From Shewanella sp. MBTL60-112-B2 (GTDB taxonomy: Bacteria; Pseudomonadota; Gammaproteobacteria; Enterobacterales; Shewanellaceae): a stretch of 64,000 nucleotides of DNA. The stretch lies in assembly GCF_019655055.1 (NCBI RefSeq), contig NZ_BPFA01000007.1, forward strand, positions 62,001-126,000, written 5' to 3'. The translations under genes were made by a program, and so were the position numbers. This document shows positions 52,441 to 61,378 of the stretch, one piece after another (position 1 is the stretch's first letter; each line of letters begins with the position of its first letter). A model generated the notes under the pieces. It was given only the letters and a program-made list of their open reading frames with translations, was not told the DNA's origin and ran no database searches.

Positions 52441-53490
52441 ATGTCTAAATACTTATCCAAACTACTCATTGCGATCTGCAGCGTAACCGCTATCAACATA
52501 GCGAATATCGCTAGCGCTAACAGTAGCGAATTAGACTTAAGCGATTACGATGCCGATGTCGCGGCATTGCTACAGGAATATCAGGGGCAAGACTCTTACT
52601 CGCGACCTATCGTGCCATCGGTTCTGGTTTATAAAGAAACCGAGCAAGCCTCTACCTACGTCGACTTTAAACGTGGCTTAATATTGGTCGAAACCCGCAC
52701 TAAAGCGCAGCTAAAAGAGGCTGTTATACAAGTATTATTGACTCAAATAGACCCTACGGTTATTGACGCGCAAACCGCAGAGGACTTTGGTTTAATCAGC
52801 AAAAAGAAGAAGCCATTCTTTTGGGGGCAAGTGCTCGATAAAGACGGTAAAGCCATTGAGTTTGAATGGCGCGCATCCCGCTACGCCGATGACTTAGTCA
52901 ACAAGAGCAAACGAGTGAACTCGCGCTTTCAAGTGGCAATTCAGATGGTGAAAGAGCACACCACGATTGCCGGTAATAAGTATATTAACTACGCTCGTAG
53001 TGCTAGCCGTAAGCACGGTATTAGCACTGATTTAATCATGGCGATTATCGAGACTGAAAGCTCGTTCAACCCGCTGGCGCGCTCACGTTCCAACGCTCTA
53101 GGCTTGATGCAGATTAAGGCCAACACTGCAGGGCGTGATTATTTCAGCTTAATCCAAGGCTATAAACATACGCCGTCATCGGCTTACCTGTATGATCCTG
53201 CCAAGAATATTGAGGTGGGCACTGGCTATCTAAAAATTCTTTCAAGCCGCTACCTTAAAGGGATCACCCACCCTAAGAAACGCGAGTATGCGGTGATCTC
53301 TAGCTATAACGGCGGCGCGGGTAACCTATGGAAGAGCTTAGACTCACGTGGTAATCGCACTAAGGCTTTAGCGCGCATTAATAAGATGACCGTCAGCGAG
53401 TTCTATTGGTTTTTAACTCATCGTCACAACCGAGAAGAAACTCGTAACTACTTGAAGAAGGTCAACAGCAGGCAGAAGAAATATCTGTAA
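52441..53490 (+). CDS. MltC-like lytic murein transglycosylase
   Basis: 349-residue periplasmic peptidoglycan-cleaving enzyme. A signal peptide (to about residue 27, IASA) precedes an MltC-type N-terminal domain, then an SLT domain from about residue 185. The catalytic Glu is in IIETESSFNPLARSRS, with GLMQIK and ISSYNGGAGNL downstream. It lacks the lipobox Cys of E. coli MltC, so it is probably soluble in the periplasm. The leader contains the last hairpin of the upstream array 46 bases before the ATG. Confidence 0.85.
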   Translation: MSKYLSKLLIAICSVTAINIANIASANSSELDLSDYDADVAALLQEYQGQDSYSRPIVPSVLVYKETEQASTYVDFKRGLILVETRTKAQLKEAVIQVLLTQIDPTVIDAQTAEDFGLISKKKKPFFWGQVLDKDGKAIEFEWRASRYADDLVNKSKRVNSRFQVAIQMVKEHTTIAGNKYINYARSASRKHGISTDLIMAIIETESSFNPLARSRSNALGLMQIKANTAGRDYFSLIQGYKHTPSSAYLYDPAKNIEVGTGYLKILSSRYLKGITHPKKREYAVISSYNGGAGNLWKSLDSRGNRTKALARINKMTVSEFYWFLTHRHNREETRNYLKKVNSRQKKYL

Positions 53491-53508
53491 CTGGGCCTAA
53501 ATAACGTA

Positions 53509-53534
53509 AAACGATAGCCAATGGGCTATCGTTT
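53509..53534. terminator. Hairpin between convergent mltC-like and hydrolase-like genes
   Basis: AACGATAGCC (from 53510) pairs with GGCTATCGTT around AATG, with short A/T runs on both sides. Confidence 0.65.
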
Positions 53535-53556
53535 GGGTTTACAAAAAACTAATCCA

Positions 53557-54756
53557 TTAAAGCTTGCTCTGCTGTTTATACTTGGCCAACTTATTAGTGT
53601 ATTTATTTTGATAGAAAGGATGATCGGTAATATCCAGCGCTAAGGCCTGATACTTTATCGCCAGCTCTATTTCTCCCTGCTTGGCATAAGCGTCAGCAAG
53701 CGAGTCGTAAGCAATATACGCTTGTGGGTCGTCACTAATCGCAATCTTGTACACCACGACAGCCTTACTAGGCTCTGTTTCAAGGTAAGAATCACCCAAC
53801 TTAAGCAATGAGCTAGTCGCGGGCACTTTAAAGCCATACTTTTGCTCAGATAAATATTGATAATGCTCGACAATAGCTTGTGGACCTTGCTTAGAAATCT
53901 CTGAATCTGCCGCCAGCACTTGATGGTAATCATCGAACAGGGCTTCAATGCCATAGGCTGCAGCCAGCACAGGTTGAGTCATATAATAACTGCCATTAAA
54001 ACGCTTAATGCGGTAGTCCAAAGTCTCATTGACGTTGGCTTTTAGTATGGCTTCCATCTGGGCAAACGACGCGAGCTGTCTCTTCTCAAAGCCGCTGTCG
54101 CTAGTGCTCATAAACAAGTATCGCGGCTTGCCTTGCATAGCTGCAAGCTTTTTAGGTGCATCTTTAATCACATAGGCAAAGTCTTTGCTTAACACTGGGC
54201 TTGCCACAAAATAGGCGTTAAACAGACTCGGACGATTAATCAAAGCATACAGCCCAAGCCCAGCATTACCTGTAAAGCCGTTTAAAATCCGAAAGCCATT
54301 AGTGCGGTATTGTTTGTCGATAGCAGGTAGTAGATCTTGCTCAAAATAGTCGAGTAGCTTTTGATTGCCCTGCTCTTCTATTGCCGCTGTTTTTAGCTCA
54401 CCTAATCCTTGGTGCCCATCTGGCGCTGTGACAATAATGGTTTCTAGCCAAGGCCAATCACCGTTATGGCTCATCCAGTCATGCATGCCCGCAAGTAAAG
54501 CTTGGCTTCTTGGGTGAAAATCAAATAACACCACATATTGCTTATTTGGCTTGTTGCCATAGCTGGCAGGTAACGTCACCTTAAACTCTGCAGGCTCTAT
54601 CAAGTCAGAGGTGATGGTTAATGACTCTAGCGTTAATCCCATAACATTAGCTTTAGTCGCCGTATTAGCATCCGCCTTTTTTGCGCTTGCATAACTGCTG
54701 ATTGAGCCTAAACTCAAACTTAAAGCCAAGCAAACCAGCACCAATATTCTTATCAT
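53557..54756 (-). CDS. Exported esterase D-like protein with altered catalytic residues and C-terminal TPR
   Basis: 399 residues: signal peptide (to about residue 23), an alpha/beta hydrolase domain of the esterase D/IroE type (about 40-290) and a TPR-like end (AYIAYDSLADAYAKQGEIEL). The nucleophile elbow, usually GxSxGG, reads NGFTGNAGLGLYAL, so the Ser is Thr and a Gly is Asn. The region where the catalytic His is expected (HGSVP-like) reads FNGSYYMTQ. It may therefore be a non-catalytic binding protein. It stands alone. Confidence 0.7.
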   Translation of the reverse strand: MIRILVLVCLALSLSLGSISSYASAKKADANTATKANVMGLTLESLTITSDLIEPAEFKVTLPASYGNKPNKQYVVLFDFHPRSQALLAGMHDWMSHNGDWPWLETIIVTAPDGHQGLGELKTAAIEEQGNQKLLDYFEQDLLPAIDKQYRTNGFRILNGFTGNAGLGLYALINRPSLFNAYFVASPVLSKDFAYVIKDAPKKLAAMQGKPRYLFMSTSDSGFEKRQLASFAQMEAILKANVNETLDYRIKRFNGSYYMTQPVLAAAYGIEALFDDYHQVLAADSEISKQGPQAIVEHYQYLSEQKYGFKVPATSSLLKLGDSYLETEPSKAVVVYKIAISDDPQAYIAYDSLADAYAKQGEIELAIKYQALALDITDHPFYQNKYTNKLAKYKQQSKL

Positions 54757-55152
54757 CAGTCTCTCCCTGAACGTTATCCTGTTAACCCTTTAGCCAATTC
54801 ATTAATCCCTGATACTGGCATCTATTTTAGTTAAGCAAGTGATGAACTTAACAGCTGAGCAAAAATACAACAACGTTAAAATCAGTCAATAACCTTCAGC
54901 AAATAACGACAAGGCTGACATGGCGTTAATTAATAACTATCGGTAACTCTGACTCAGCCATTAATATCGAGGGCAATGCGCAACAAAACGAATAAAACTG
55001 AAAATTTAGTACAAACCTAGGCGTGATTACACTAGCCAAAGCGTGTAATTCAGCTTAGGATCTGAGCAATAACAGATCTCGACTATTAGAATAACCAATC
55101 AAGTTGAATCAGTGTGATTGGTACAATGTACATTGCGGAGTGAGCAAATATT
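54757..55152. other. Divergent intergenic region before mtnC
   Basis: No gene seen. Near its right end CCAATCA (55095-55101) pairs with TGATTGG (55115-55121), and GTACAATGTAC (55121-55131) is palindromic. These could form the mtnC leader or an operator. I see no SAM riboswitch-like core. Confidence 0.35.
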
Positions 55153-55833
55153 ATGGGTATCAGAGCCATTGTTGTAGATACAGCCGGTACGACTACCGAC
55201 CTTAACTTTATTGAGGATGTACTTTTTCCTTACTCAGCTAAGGAATTAGCCGCTTTTCTTGAAGCAAACCAACACAATGTACTTGTAGATAACTGTATTT
55301 GTGATGTGCAAGATATAGCCCTCGAGCCTGATGCGAGTCTTGCTCGTGTCACTGAAATTTTACTGCAGTGGATTGAAGAAGATCGTAAAGCCACGCCATT
55401 AAAAACCATTCAAGGTTTGATCTGGAAACAGGGCTATGCCAATGGCGAGTTTACCGGGCATATCTTCCCTGACTTTATCGAAGCTCTCGATGGCTACAAG
55501 CAACAAGGCCTACGCGTTTATAGCTTCTCTTCAGGTTCTGTTGAGGCGCAAAAACTGTTGTTTAGCCACAGCGATGCAGGCGATCTAAACGATAAGTTTA
55601 ATGGCCACTTCGACACTCGCACTGGTAACAAGCGTTTCAAACAGGCTTACAGCAATATCGTCAATACCATCAGCCTAAGCCCGAAGCAGATCCTATTTGT
55701 TTCTGATGTGCTAGAAGAGCTAAAAGCGGCCAACGAAGCAGGATTACATGTGGTACAGATGGTTCGCGATGACAATCAGCGCACCGGCGATTTTAAAACC
55801 ATTACTAGCTTTGACGAGCTAAAGATCGATTAA
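55153..55833 (+). CDS. mtnC: Enolase-phosphatase E1 of methionine salvage
   Basis: 226-residue HAD-family enzyme that both enolises and dephosphorylates 2,3-diketo-5-methylthiopentyl-1-phosphate. Nucleophile Asp9 in [32 protein letters not shown] motif; [22 protein letters not shown]. In most family members motif I is DIEGTT; here the acidic residue two positions after the nucleophile is Ala11. No other mtn gene is in the window. Confidence 0.9.
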   Translation: MGIRAIVVDTAGTTTDLNFIEDVLFPYSAKELAAFLEANQHNVLVDNCICDVQDIALEPDASLARVTEILLQWIEEDRKATPLKTIQGLIWKQGYANGEFTGHIFPDFIEALDGYKQQGLRVYSFSSGSVEAQKLLFSHSDAGDLNDKFNGHFDTRTGNKRFKQAYSNIVNTISLSPKQILFVSDVLEELKAANEAGLHVVQMVRDDNQRTGDFKTITSFDELKID

Positions 55834-55846
55834 GCTAATGCTAATT

Positions 55847-55875
55847 AACAAAAGGGCCTTAAAGACCCTTTTGTT
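55847..55875. terminator. Bidirectional terminator after mtnC
   Basis: AACAAAAGGG (55847-55856) pairs with CCCTTTTGTT (55866-55875) between convergent genes. Confidence 0.8.
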
Positions 55876-55885
55876 ACTTTTGCTG

Positions 55886-56437
55886 TCAACTGTCGCTTGG
55901 AAAAGCGGGCGAAATACACTTTTTAACCTCAAAACGAAAACCATCGTTCAGCGTCTTATCGCGATATATTTCGATCAGTTCATAGTCGTTTAATTCAACC
56001 ACTCTTGAATCGGGATCCTTCTGGCAGCGAGACTTACTGTCAGCTTCAAACTCAAATGCAAAAAGCGCAATCATCTGCCGCACAAATGCTTGGTACTCAT
56101 AGCGCGTTTGCAAATACTCATCTGTCATCCCCTTTAGCTCTGCATCCTCGGCGCTTATAGTGGTCGCCGTCGGTACCAAGCCAGCAGTGATATCGCTAGT
56201 GATAGTTTGTTGTGACTGTTCGGCTCCAAGCTCTGGCAATACATATAAAACAAGGTGAGCGAACAAGCCGGTTGCCAACATTAAACGCAATAGCCAAGTG
56301 AGTTTTTGAAAATGAACATTTTGGGTCAACTTAGGCAGTTTAATGCCTAAGGCGCGAGCATTAAAGCAAGTATTAAATAGAAAGGCACCAGCAACTGCGC
56401 GGCGAGAATAACCAGGGCGGTGATAAACACAAACCAC
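55886..56437 (-). CDS. C-terminal part of a probably frameshifted membrane protein gene
   Basis: Open frame of up to 183 residues with no good start of its own (GTG 56437 lies inside the preceding gene). It has one helix (LTWLLRLMLATGLFAHLVLY) and a soluble domain rich in acidic residues (AEDAELKGMTDEYLQTRYEY). It overlaps the preceding frame by 91 bases, and the two proteins read smoothly into each other at LMLA...LGIKLP. A single ancestral membrane protein of about 310 residues is likely. No family recognised. Confidence 0.5.
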   Translation of the reverse strand: MVCVYHRPGYSRRAVAGAFLFNTCFNARALGIKLPKLTQNVHFQKLTWLLRLMLATGLFAHLVLYVLPELGAEQSQQTITSDITAGLVPTATTISAEDAELKGMTDEYLQTRYEYQAFVRQMIALFAFEFEADSKSRCQKDPDSRVVELNDYELIEIYRDKTLNDGFRFEVKKCISPAFPSDS

Positions 56438-56838
56438 ACTGGGATATACAGTAAAATCGCCAAATTATGAGTATAGGCAACATTCGTGGCAGACACTCCA
56501 ATCACATCATTGACGACCCCAGCAGCCCAACTCAACGCAAAGTTAGCCACTAAGGCATAAAACAGCAACAGCACAGCTTTACCAACTAAGCTATGCCAAA
56601 TTCGCTCAAAAATAGGTAACAGCTCTATCGTTAACGCCAACACAGTTAACACTACAACCCAACTAAATGAGTCCGCAAAAATTGCAATCAATCCCGCTAA
56701 CACATATAGGTATTGCGCAAAAGTCAGTACTGTCAGCTTTTGCCCTAAGCCTGAAATTCGCTTTTGGTAGAAGCCCTTAACCGAAGATAATATGACTTGC
56801 AAAGCTGCGGGCATTGTTATTATTTTTGTTGCCGTCAT
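56347..56838 (-). CDS. Membrane protein, N-terminal part of a probably frameshifted gene
   Basis: 163 residues with about four helices: LTFAQYLYVLAGLIAIFADS, WVVVLTVLALTIELLPIF, VLLLFYALVANFALSWAAGV, LLYIPVWFVFITALVILAAQ. It stops just after LILALMLAP at TAG 56347, while the next frame continues the same minus-strand message. GAGG lies about ten bases before the ATG. Function unknown. Confidence 0.55.
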   Translation of the reverse strand: MTATKIITMPAALQVILSSVKGFYQKRISGLGQKLTVLTFAQYLYVLAGLIAIFADSFSWVVVLTVLALTIELLPIFERIWHSLVGKAVLLLFYALVANFALSWAAGVVNDVIGVSATNVAYTHNLAILLYIPVWFVFITALVILAAQLLVPFYLILALMLAP

Positions 56839-56964
56839 AAAAAACTGGCCTCACTCATTATTAATCGCACAAGAAGCGACCACCATAAACGTTTACTAAC
56901 AATTTACCAACATTTACGATTGCAATAAGTAAAAACGCTTAGTATCTGCCAACTTTCAAGTGCA

Positions 56965-57705
56965 TTATTTTGCTAAATAGCGGCTTTTTAACCTCTCCCA
57001 GTTATCACTTTGGCGAGCATATTCTTGTTCGCACATGGCTGCTCTATCTTCTTTCTGTGCAGAAGTGGATAACAGCGCTGCATATTTGTCAGGATCGCTG
57101 CCATAAATTAAGCACACAGTTGCGTGGTAACGCTGGGCATCTAGACTATGTTCATCACTAAAGTCACCTTCAACCAACTCATCAATATCTTCATCTTCAA
57201 GGGCAAACAGGTCCGCTGCACTTAAGGCGATTTCGGCGCCATCTTTAAATGCGTGGATCAATAACAGCGTAGCCAAGGTATCAACCGCATCTTCTTCCCG
57301 ACCTAGCACGATAACTTGGTTAGCATAGATATAAGCATGACCATACTCATGACCTAGGGTATGTAATAACGCATCTTGGGTCGCTTGCTTTGGAGTCACC
57401 CCAGTTTGTTGATACTCATCCTTGGTAAAACGGTTAAGTACCTCAGTAACAAAGTGATATGGGATTTGAATTTGCATCAGCTCAGGGTCAAACAAGGGAC
57501 CGTCTTGTGCGCCATAAACAAGGGTTAATTTATGCTGCATAGGCAGAGCCAGATACACTTGCTGCAACTGTGGCTCAATGGCTTTAATTAATCGATATGC
57601 CCGCAGCTCTTGGCGAGTTTCAGCCGTAATAAACTGGCTGACCACCGCTGCCGGGCTCTGGCAGCTAAAGCTGAGCAATAGCGCCATTGCTAACCATTTA
57701 GTCAT
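56965..57705 (-). CDS. DUF4344-family putative metallopeptidase
   Basis: 246-residue exported protein: signal peptide (MTKWLAMALLLSFSCQSPAA), then a domain with a zincin motif HTLGHEYGHAYIYAN (HExxH) and EEDAVDTLATLLLIHAF, where the third zinc ligand may lie. Several acidic clusters follow (DEDIDELVEGDFSDEHSLDA). The family is uncharacterised; protease activity is predicted only from the motif. Confidence 0.8.
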   Translation of the reverse strand: MTKWLAMALLLSFSCQSPAAVVSQFITAETRQELRAYRLIKAIEPQLQQVYLALPMQHKLTLVYGAQDGPLFDPELMQIQIPYHFVTEVLNRFTKDEYQQTGVTPKQATQDALLHTLGHEYGHAYIYANQVIVLGREEDAVDTLATLLLIHAFKDGAEIALSAADLFALEDEDIDELVEGDFSDEHSLDAQRYHATVCLIYGSDPDKYAALLSTSAQKEDRAAMCEQEYARQSDNWERLKSRYLAK

Positions 57706-57845
57706 TGTGTTTATGTCCCCGCTTCATACTAATGGGTGTTATTCCTTGCCTTGTTGCCTGATAAACATGCTGTTATGCTGAGCAAAAGTTAAACACTCGT
57801 TTAAATACATACTTAAGCAACCAAAATCATCAACTAGGGATCATT

Positions 57846-58274
57846 ATGGACAAGTTTCTCGAGCAATTCCCAATTAACACACAAATAACCGTGGCCTGGG
57901 GCGAGATGGATGCCCTGCAGCACGTCAACAATGTGGTTTATTTCCGCTATTTCGAAACTGCCCGTATCGACTTTTTTAATCAGATTAACTTACTCGACGA
58001 GCTACAAACTACATCTATTGGCCCGGTGATCAGCGAAAACCAAGCGCGCTATAAGCGCCCAGTGACCTTTCCCGACACCTTAACGGTTGGCGTCAGTATC
58101 AGTGACATTAAAGATGACCGGTTCATGATGCACTACAGTGTTTACAGTCAAGCTCAGCAAGCCGTTACCACCCTTGGCACGTCGCAAGTGGTGATGTTTA
58201 ACTTTAAAACCGGCCAAAAAGCTAAGCTAACACCAGCACTGGTTGATGCGTTAAAGACTTACCAACACGCATAA
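57846..58274 (+). CDS. Acyl-CoA thioesterase, hotdog fold (YbgC/4HBT type)
   Basis: 142-residue cytoplasmic thioesterase with the 4HBT active-site segment WGEMDALQHVNNVVYFRYFE (Asp/His/Asn) and ARYKRPVTFPDTLTVGVSIS. The substrate acyl chain is unknown. It is followed 40 bases later by a small GNAT gene on the same strand, and a second 4HBT gene lies just beyond on the other strand. Confidence 0.85.
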   Translation: MDKFLEQFPINTQITVAWGEMDALQHVNNVVYFRYFETARIDFFNQINLLDELQTTSIGPVISENQARYKRPVTFPDTLTVGVSISDIKDDRFMMHYSVYSQAQQAVTTLGTSQVVMFNFKTGQKAKLTPALVDALKTYQHA

Positions 58275-58314
58275 ATCACAATAACTAAAGGGAATAACAG
58301 CGAGGAGTAAACCA

Positions 58315-58563
58315 ATGAGCGAAGTGATTCATTTAAGTGATGAAGGCCGTTTCGTGATTAACCAGGGTGAGGCTCAGGCTGTATTAGCCTATGAGCTTTA
58401 TGATACTAGCTGTAACTTTAACAACACCTATGCCCCCCCACAACTACGGGGCAAAGGCTTAGCCGAAAAGTTGGTGCGTCATGGGCTAAAGTGGGCCAAA
58501 ACAGAGGGCTTTGAAATTGAAGCGAGCTGCTGGTATGTGCAGAAGTTTTTAAGCAACACCTAA
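58315..58563 (+). CDS. Small GNAT-fold protein (YjdJ/NATD1-like)
   Basis: 82-residue minimal GNAT domain: AQAVLAYELYDTSCNFNNTY, then PPQLRGKGLAEKLVRHGLKW (acetyl-CoA loop RGKGLA) and EIEASCWYVQKFL. A strong AGGAG precedes the ATG. These short acetyltransferase-like proteins have no defined substrate. Probably co-transcribed with the upstream thioesterase. Confidence 0.82.
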   Translation: MSEVIHLSDEGRFVINQGEAQAVLAYELYDTSCNFNNTYAPPQLRGKGLAEKLVRHGLKWAKTEGFEIEASCWYVQKFLSNT

Positions 58564-58600
58564 CAGCTCATGCGATAGCATATTGGTTATTCGCCAGTAG

Positions 58601-59005
58601 CTATTCACCAATAAGCAGTGCCAGTTGCTGACGAATACTCTCGCTCAATGGCTGACTCTTTTCGTTGGTGTAATCGTAATGCACCATGGTGGTTTGCGCT
58701 TCGGCGGTCTTCTTGCCGTTCTGCCAGCAACTTTGAGTCAGTTCGAAACTACTATTGCCGATACGACTCACCCAAGTTTTTACTGTGATATCGCTGGCAA
58801 AGTAAGTTGGCGCATTAAAGGCGATGGTGAAACCCGCCACAATCAAGTTCCACTTAGACAAGTCTTGTGTCGGGTTAAAAATCTTGAAAATTGGTTCACG
58901 GGCGGCCTCGAACCAAACAGGGATCACAGTGTTATTGATATGGCCTAAGGCGTCAGTTTCACAAAATCTTGGTTGTAGGGTTAAGCTAAATGCAGTTTCA
59001 GACAC
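58601..59005 (-). CDS. Acyl-CoA thioesterase, hotdog fold (4HBT type)
   Basis: 134-residue protein with the motif RFCETDALGHINNTVIPVWF and a core IAFNAPTYFASDITVKTWVS. Distinct from the thioesterase at 57846: here the loop after the motif is VIPVWFEAAREPIF. Cytoplasmic. It is convergent with the GNAT gene and lies downstream of a terminator of the acyl-CoA synthetase gene. Confidence 0.85.
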   Translation of the reverse strand: MSETAFSLTLQPRFCETDALGHINNTVIPVWFEAAREPIFKIFNPTQDLSKWNLIVAGFTIAFNAPTYFASDITVKTWVSRIGNSSFELTQSCWQNGKKTAEAQTTMVHYDYTNEKSQPLSESIRQQLALLIGE

Positions 59006-59151
59006 AGGTTATAGTCCTTGTTGTTATCGTTATTGCTATGATTGTGATTGATGTTTTACCGGCACCATTCTACCGATAAATTGCCGGCATAGAAGCGCGT
59101 TGAGGCAATTGCTGCTGGAATTAAAAATTTGCAGAGTTAAAAGATAAGAAT

Positions 59152-59246
59152 TTACCACTGAGAACACGAAGATCACTAAGTAGTGCCTGCACGAGTTTTT
59201 CTTGGTGTTCTGTGTGTAGCAAGCGAAGTAAGCGCTTAGTGGTATA
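59152..59246. repeat. Imperfect long inverted repeat element
   Basis: TTTACCACT (59151-59159) faces AGTGGTATAA (59238-59247), and inner AGAACAC faces GTGTTCT (about 59161-59167 and 59204-59211). It belongs in style to the dispersed accacagag...ctctgtggt-type intergenic elements of gammaproteobacteria. It is non-coding. Confidence 0.5.
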
Positions 59247-59256
59247 AGGCTGAAAC

Positions 59257-59284
59257 AAAAAGGCACGCTAATGCGTGCCTTTCT
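59257..59284 (-). terminator. Terminator of the acyl-CoA synthetase gene
   Basis: AAAGGCACGC (59259-59268) pairs with GCGTGCCTTT (59273-59282) around TAAT, with a U-run on the minus strand. Confidence 0.88.
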
Positions 59285-59305
59285 ATTCAATCTGTTAAGC
59301 TTGTA

Positions 59306-61102
59306 TTAACGGCTGTACATCTTATCGATTTCACGCGCATACTTATTGTAAATCACCTTACGACGCAACTTCATTGTTGGGGTAATAAGGCCTGCTTCCA
59401 TCGAGAAAGCATCTGGCAACAAGGTAAACTTCTTAATCTTTTCAAAACCTGCAAGCTCGCTTTGCAAAGTCTTAAGACGCTGTTCAAAGTGCTCCACTAC
59501 ATGAGTGTGACGCAAAAGATCTAGCTGTGTCTCGTAATGTACGCCCTTCTCTTTTGCCCAAGCTTCTAATGACTCAAAAGCAGGTACAATCAAAGCAGTC
59601 ACATAGTTACGTGCATCGGCAACAATAGCCACTTGTTCGATGAACGGGCAGCAACCTACTTTACCTTCGACACGCTGTGGAGCGATATACTTACCGTTTG
59701 AGGTTTTCATCAGCTCTTTAATACGGTCGGTAATAAACAGGTTACCGTTTTCGTCGATACGACCCGCATCGCCAGTCTTCAACCAACCATCTTCAAACGC
59801 TTCGGCCGTTTCTTCAGGACGATTGAAATAACCACGCATTACGGTATCGCCACGAACCAAAATTTCGTTGTCTTTACCTAGCTTGATTTCAACTTCAGGC
59901 AATACTTGACCATTAGAACCCGGAACGCGATTAGCTAAGGTGTTACAAGTTGCCGTTGCTGCAGTTTCAGTCATACCGTAACCACATAAAACTGGCACAT
60001 CGATGCTTTGGAAGAAAGCGCTGACGTTTGGATCTAAAGCCGCACCGCCGCAAGGCATAAACTTAAGACGGCCACCTAATACTTGCTTTAACTTACTGAA
60101 AACCAGTTTATCTGCCAGTTTCCACTGTAGGCTTAAGCCTAATGAAGCTTTATGACGACCCTGACCCACTTCAGACTGCTTGTGGCCCACAGCCATCGCC
60201 CAGGTGAACATCTTCTGTCTCAGCTCAGGCGCTTTAATCACCTTATCTTGTACCGCGCTATACACTTTCTCTAGGAAGCGAGGCACCACACATAATGTGT
60301 GCGGACGCACTTGCACAATCGCCTCTTTCACTGCCATTGGATTAGACAGATAGACGTTATGACCACCGCGACATAAAACGTAGAAGCTCCAGCCCCGCTC
60401 AAATACATGGCTCAGAGGCAAGAATGCTAATGACACATCGCCAGGGGTAAAAGGCAATAAAGTGTCATGCTGACGCACCATAGAAGCGATATTACGGTAA
60501 TCGAGCATTACGCCCTTTGGATCACCCGTAGTACCCGAGGTATAGATAAGAGTCAGTAGATCATCAAGATTCTTATCATTTAAGCGTTTTTCTAACTCAG
60601 CATCTGCTGCGCTATCTAGCTCGCCTTCTAAAAGGTCGTCTAGGTAGAAATGGTTTTGCTGATCTTGTAGCTCAACGGTTTTGTCGAAAACTATTACGCG
60701 AGTCAGACTGTCACACTCGCTAACCAGTTTGCACGCCATCGCATACTGAACTGCATCGCCAGCAAAAATCAGTTTCGCTGCAGCATCGTTAACTATGTAA
60801 GCAGCTTGTTCTAATGTGCTAGTCGGATAGATAGGCACAACAACGGCTTTAGCCTTTAAAAGGCCTAAATCGGCACAAGTCCACTGCGGACAGTTCTGTG
60901 ACAAAATAATTGCGCGGTCTTGTGACTCGATACCGAACTGAATCAACACTCGTGCAATTTTTGAGGTGATAGAATCGAATTTAGCCCAACTCACCTGGTG
61001 CCAAGGCGCTGCAGTTTCGAATCCTTCGAGCGCAATAGCGTCGCCAAGTGCTTGGCTTTGTTGCTGTATTAATCGTACTACGTGATATTGCTCGAGCGAC
61101 AT
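59306..61102 (-). CDS. Long-chain-fatty-acid--CoA ligase (FAA1/AMP-binding family)
   Basis: 598-residue AMP-forming ligase that activates fatty acids to acyl-CoA at the membrane. AMP-binding P-loop LLTLIYTSGTTGDPKGVMLD; VLCGYGMTETAATATCN; GWLKTGDAGRIDENGNLFIT; C-terminal Lys region LMKTSNGKYIAPQRVEG. I start it at ATG 61102 (MSLEQYHVVRLIQQQ) because the longer reading adds 35 unrelated residues. Eukaryotic-type FAA1 relatives have this length. Confidence 0.88.
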   Translation of the reverse strand: MSLEQYHVVRLIQQQSQALGDAIALEGFETAAPWHQVSWAKFDSITSKIARVLIQFGIESQDRAIILSQNCPQWTCADLGLLKAKAVVVPIYPTSTLEQAAYIVNDAAAKLIFAGDAVQYAMACKLVSECDSLTRVIVFDKTVELQDQQNHFYLDDLLEGELDSAADAELEKRLNDKNLDDLLTLIYTSGTTGDPKGVMLDYRNIASMVRQHDTLLPFTPGDVSLAFLPLSHVFERGWSFYVLCRGGHNVYLSNPMAVKEAIVQVRPHTLCVVPRFLEKVYSAVQDKVIKAPELRQKMFTWAMAVGHKQSEVGQGRHKASLGLSLQWKLADKLVFSKLKQVLGGRLKFMPCGGAALDPNVSAFFQSIDVPVLCGYGMTETAATATCNTLANRVPGSNGQVLPEVEIKLGKDNEILVRGDTVMRGYFNRPEETAEAFEDGWLKTGDAGRIDENGNLFITDRIKELMKTSNGKYIAPQRVEGKVGCCPFIEQVAIVADARNYVTALIVPAFESLEAWAKEKGVHYETQLDLLRHTHVVEHFEQRLKTLQSELAGFEKIKKFTLLPDAFSMEAGLITPTMKLRRKVIYNKYAREIDKMYSR

Positions 61103-61206
61103 AAAATGGCTACCTTTTAGCTTACAAGTGTTCCGCTTTGGCGCAAGTTTACTCGAAGAAACTATAAACACTAAGAGTTTTTGCTCTATTTTTGTTAACT
61201 CACACA

Positions 61207-61240
61207 CAAAAAAAGGCCGTCCTGCGAAGTCAACGGCCTA
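61207..61240 (-). terminator. Terminator-like hairpin upstream of the acyl-CoA synthetase gene
   Basis: AGGCCGT (61214-61220) pairs with ACGGCCT (61233-61239) around a 12-base loop. The minus transcript continues into seven U (61214-61208). It stands about 105 bases before the ligase start codon, so it ends an upstream minus-strand transcript or acts as an attenuator. Confidence 0.6.
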
Positions 61241-61378
61241 TATTTAACAACAAGTCTTTTAAGCTAAGCATATCAATTAAAACAGAAATATTTTATTAAC
61301 AAGTGTACCTTCGCAGTGCAATTTTTAACGCAACAAGTTAGATTAAACTTTAACCATCTTGCAGGATTTACACCTTAA

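Noticed and set aside
55020-55150. SAM riboswitch or MetJ boxes before mtnC
   Set aside because: No AGACGTCT-like repeats and no conserved riboswitch core were seen.
59036-59290. 84-residue minus-strand open frame near the inverted repeat
   Set aside because: It runs through the repeat element and the terminator of the acyl-CoA synthetase gene.
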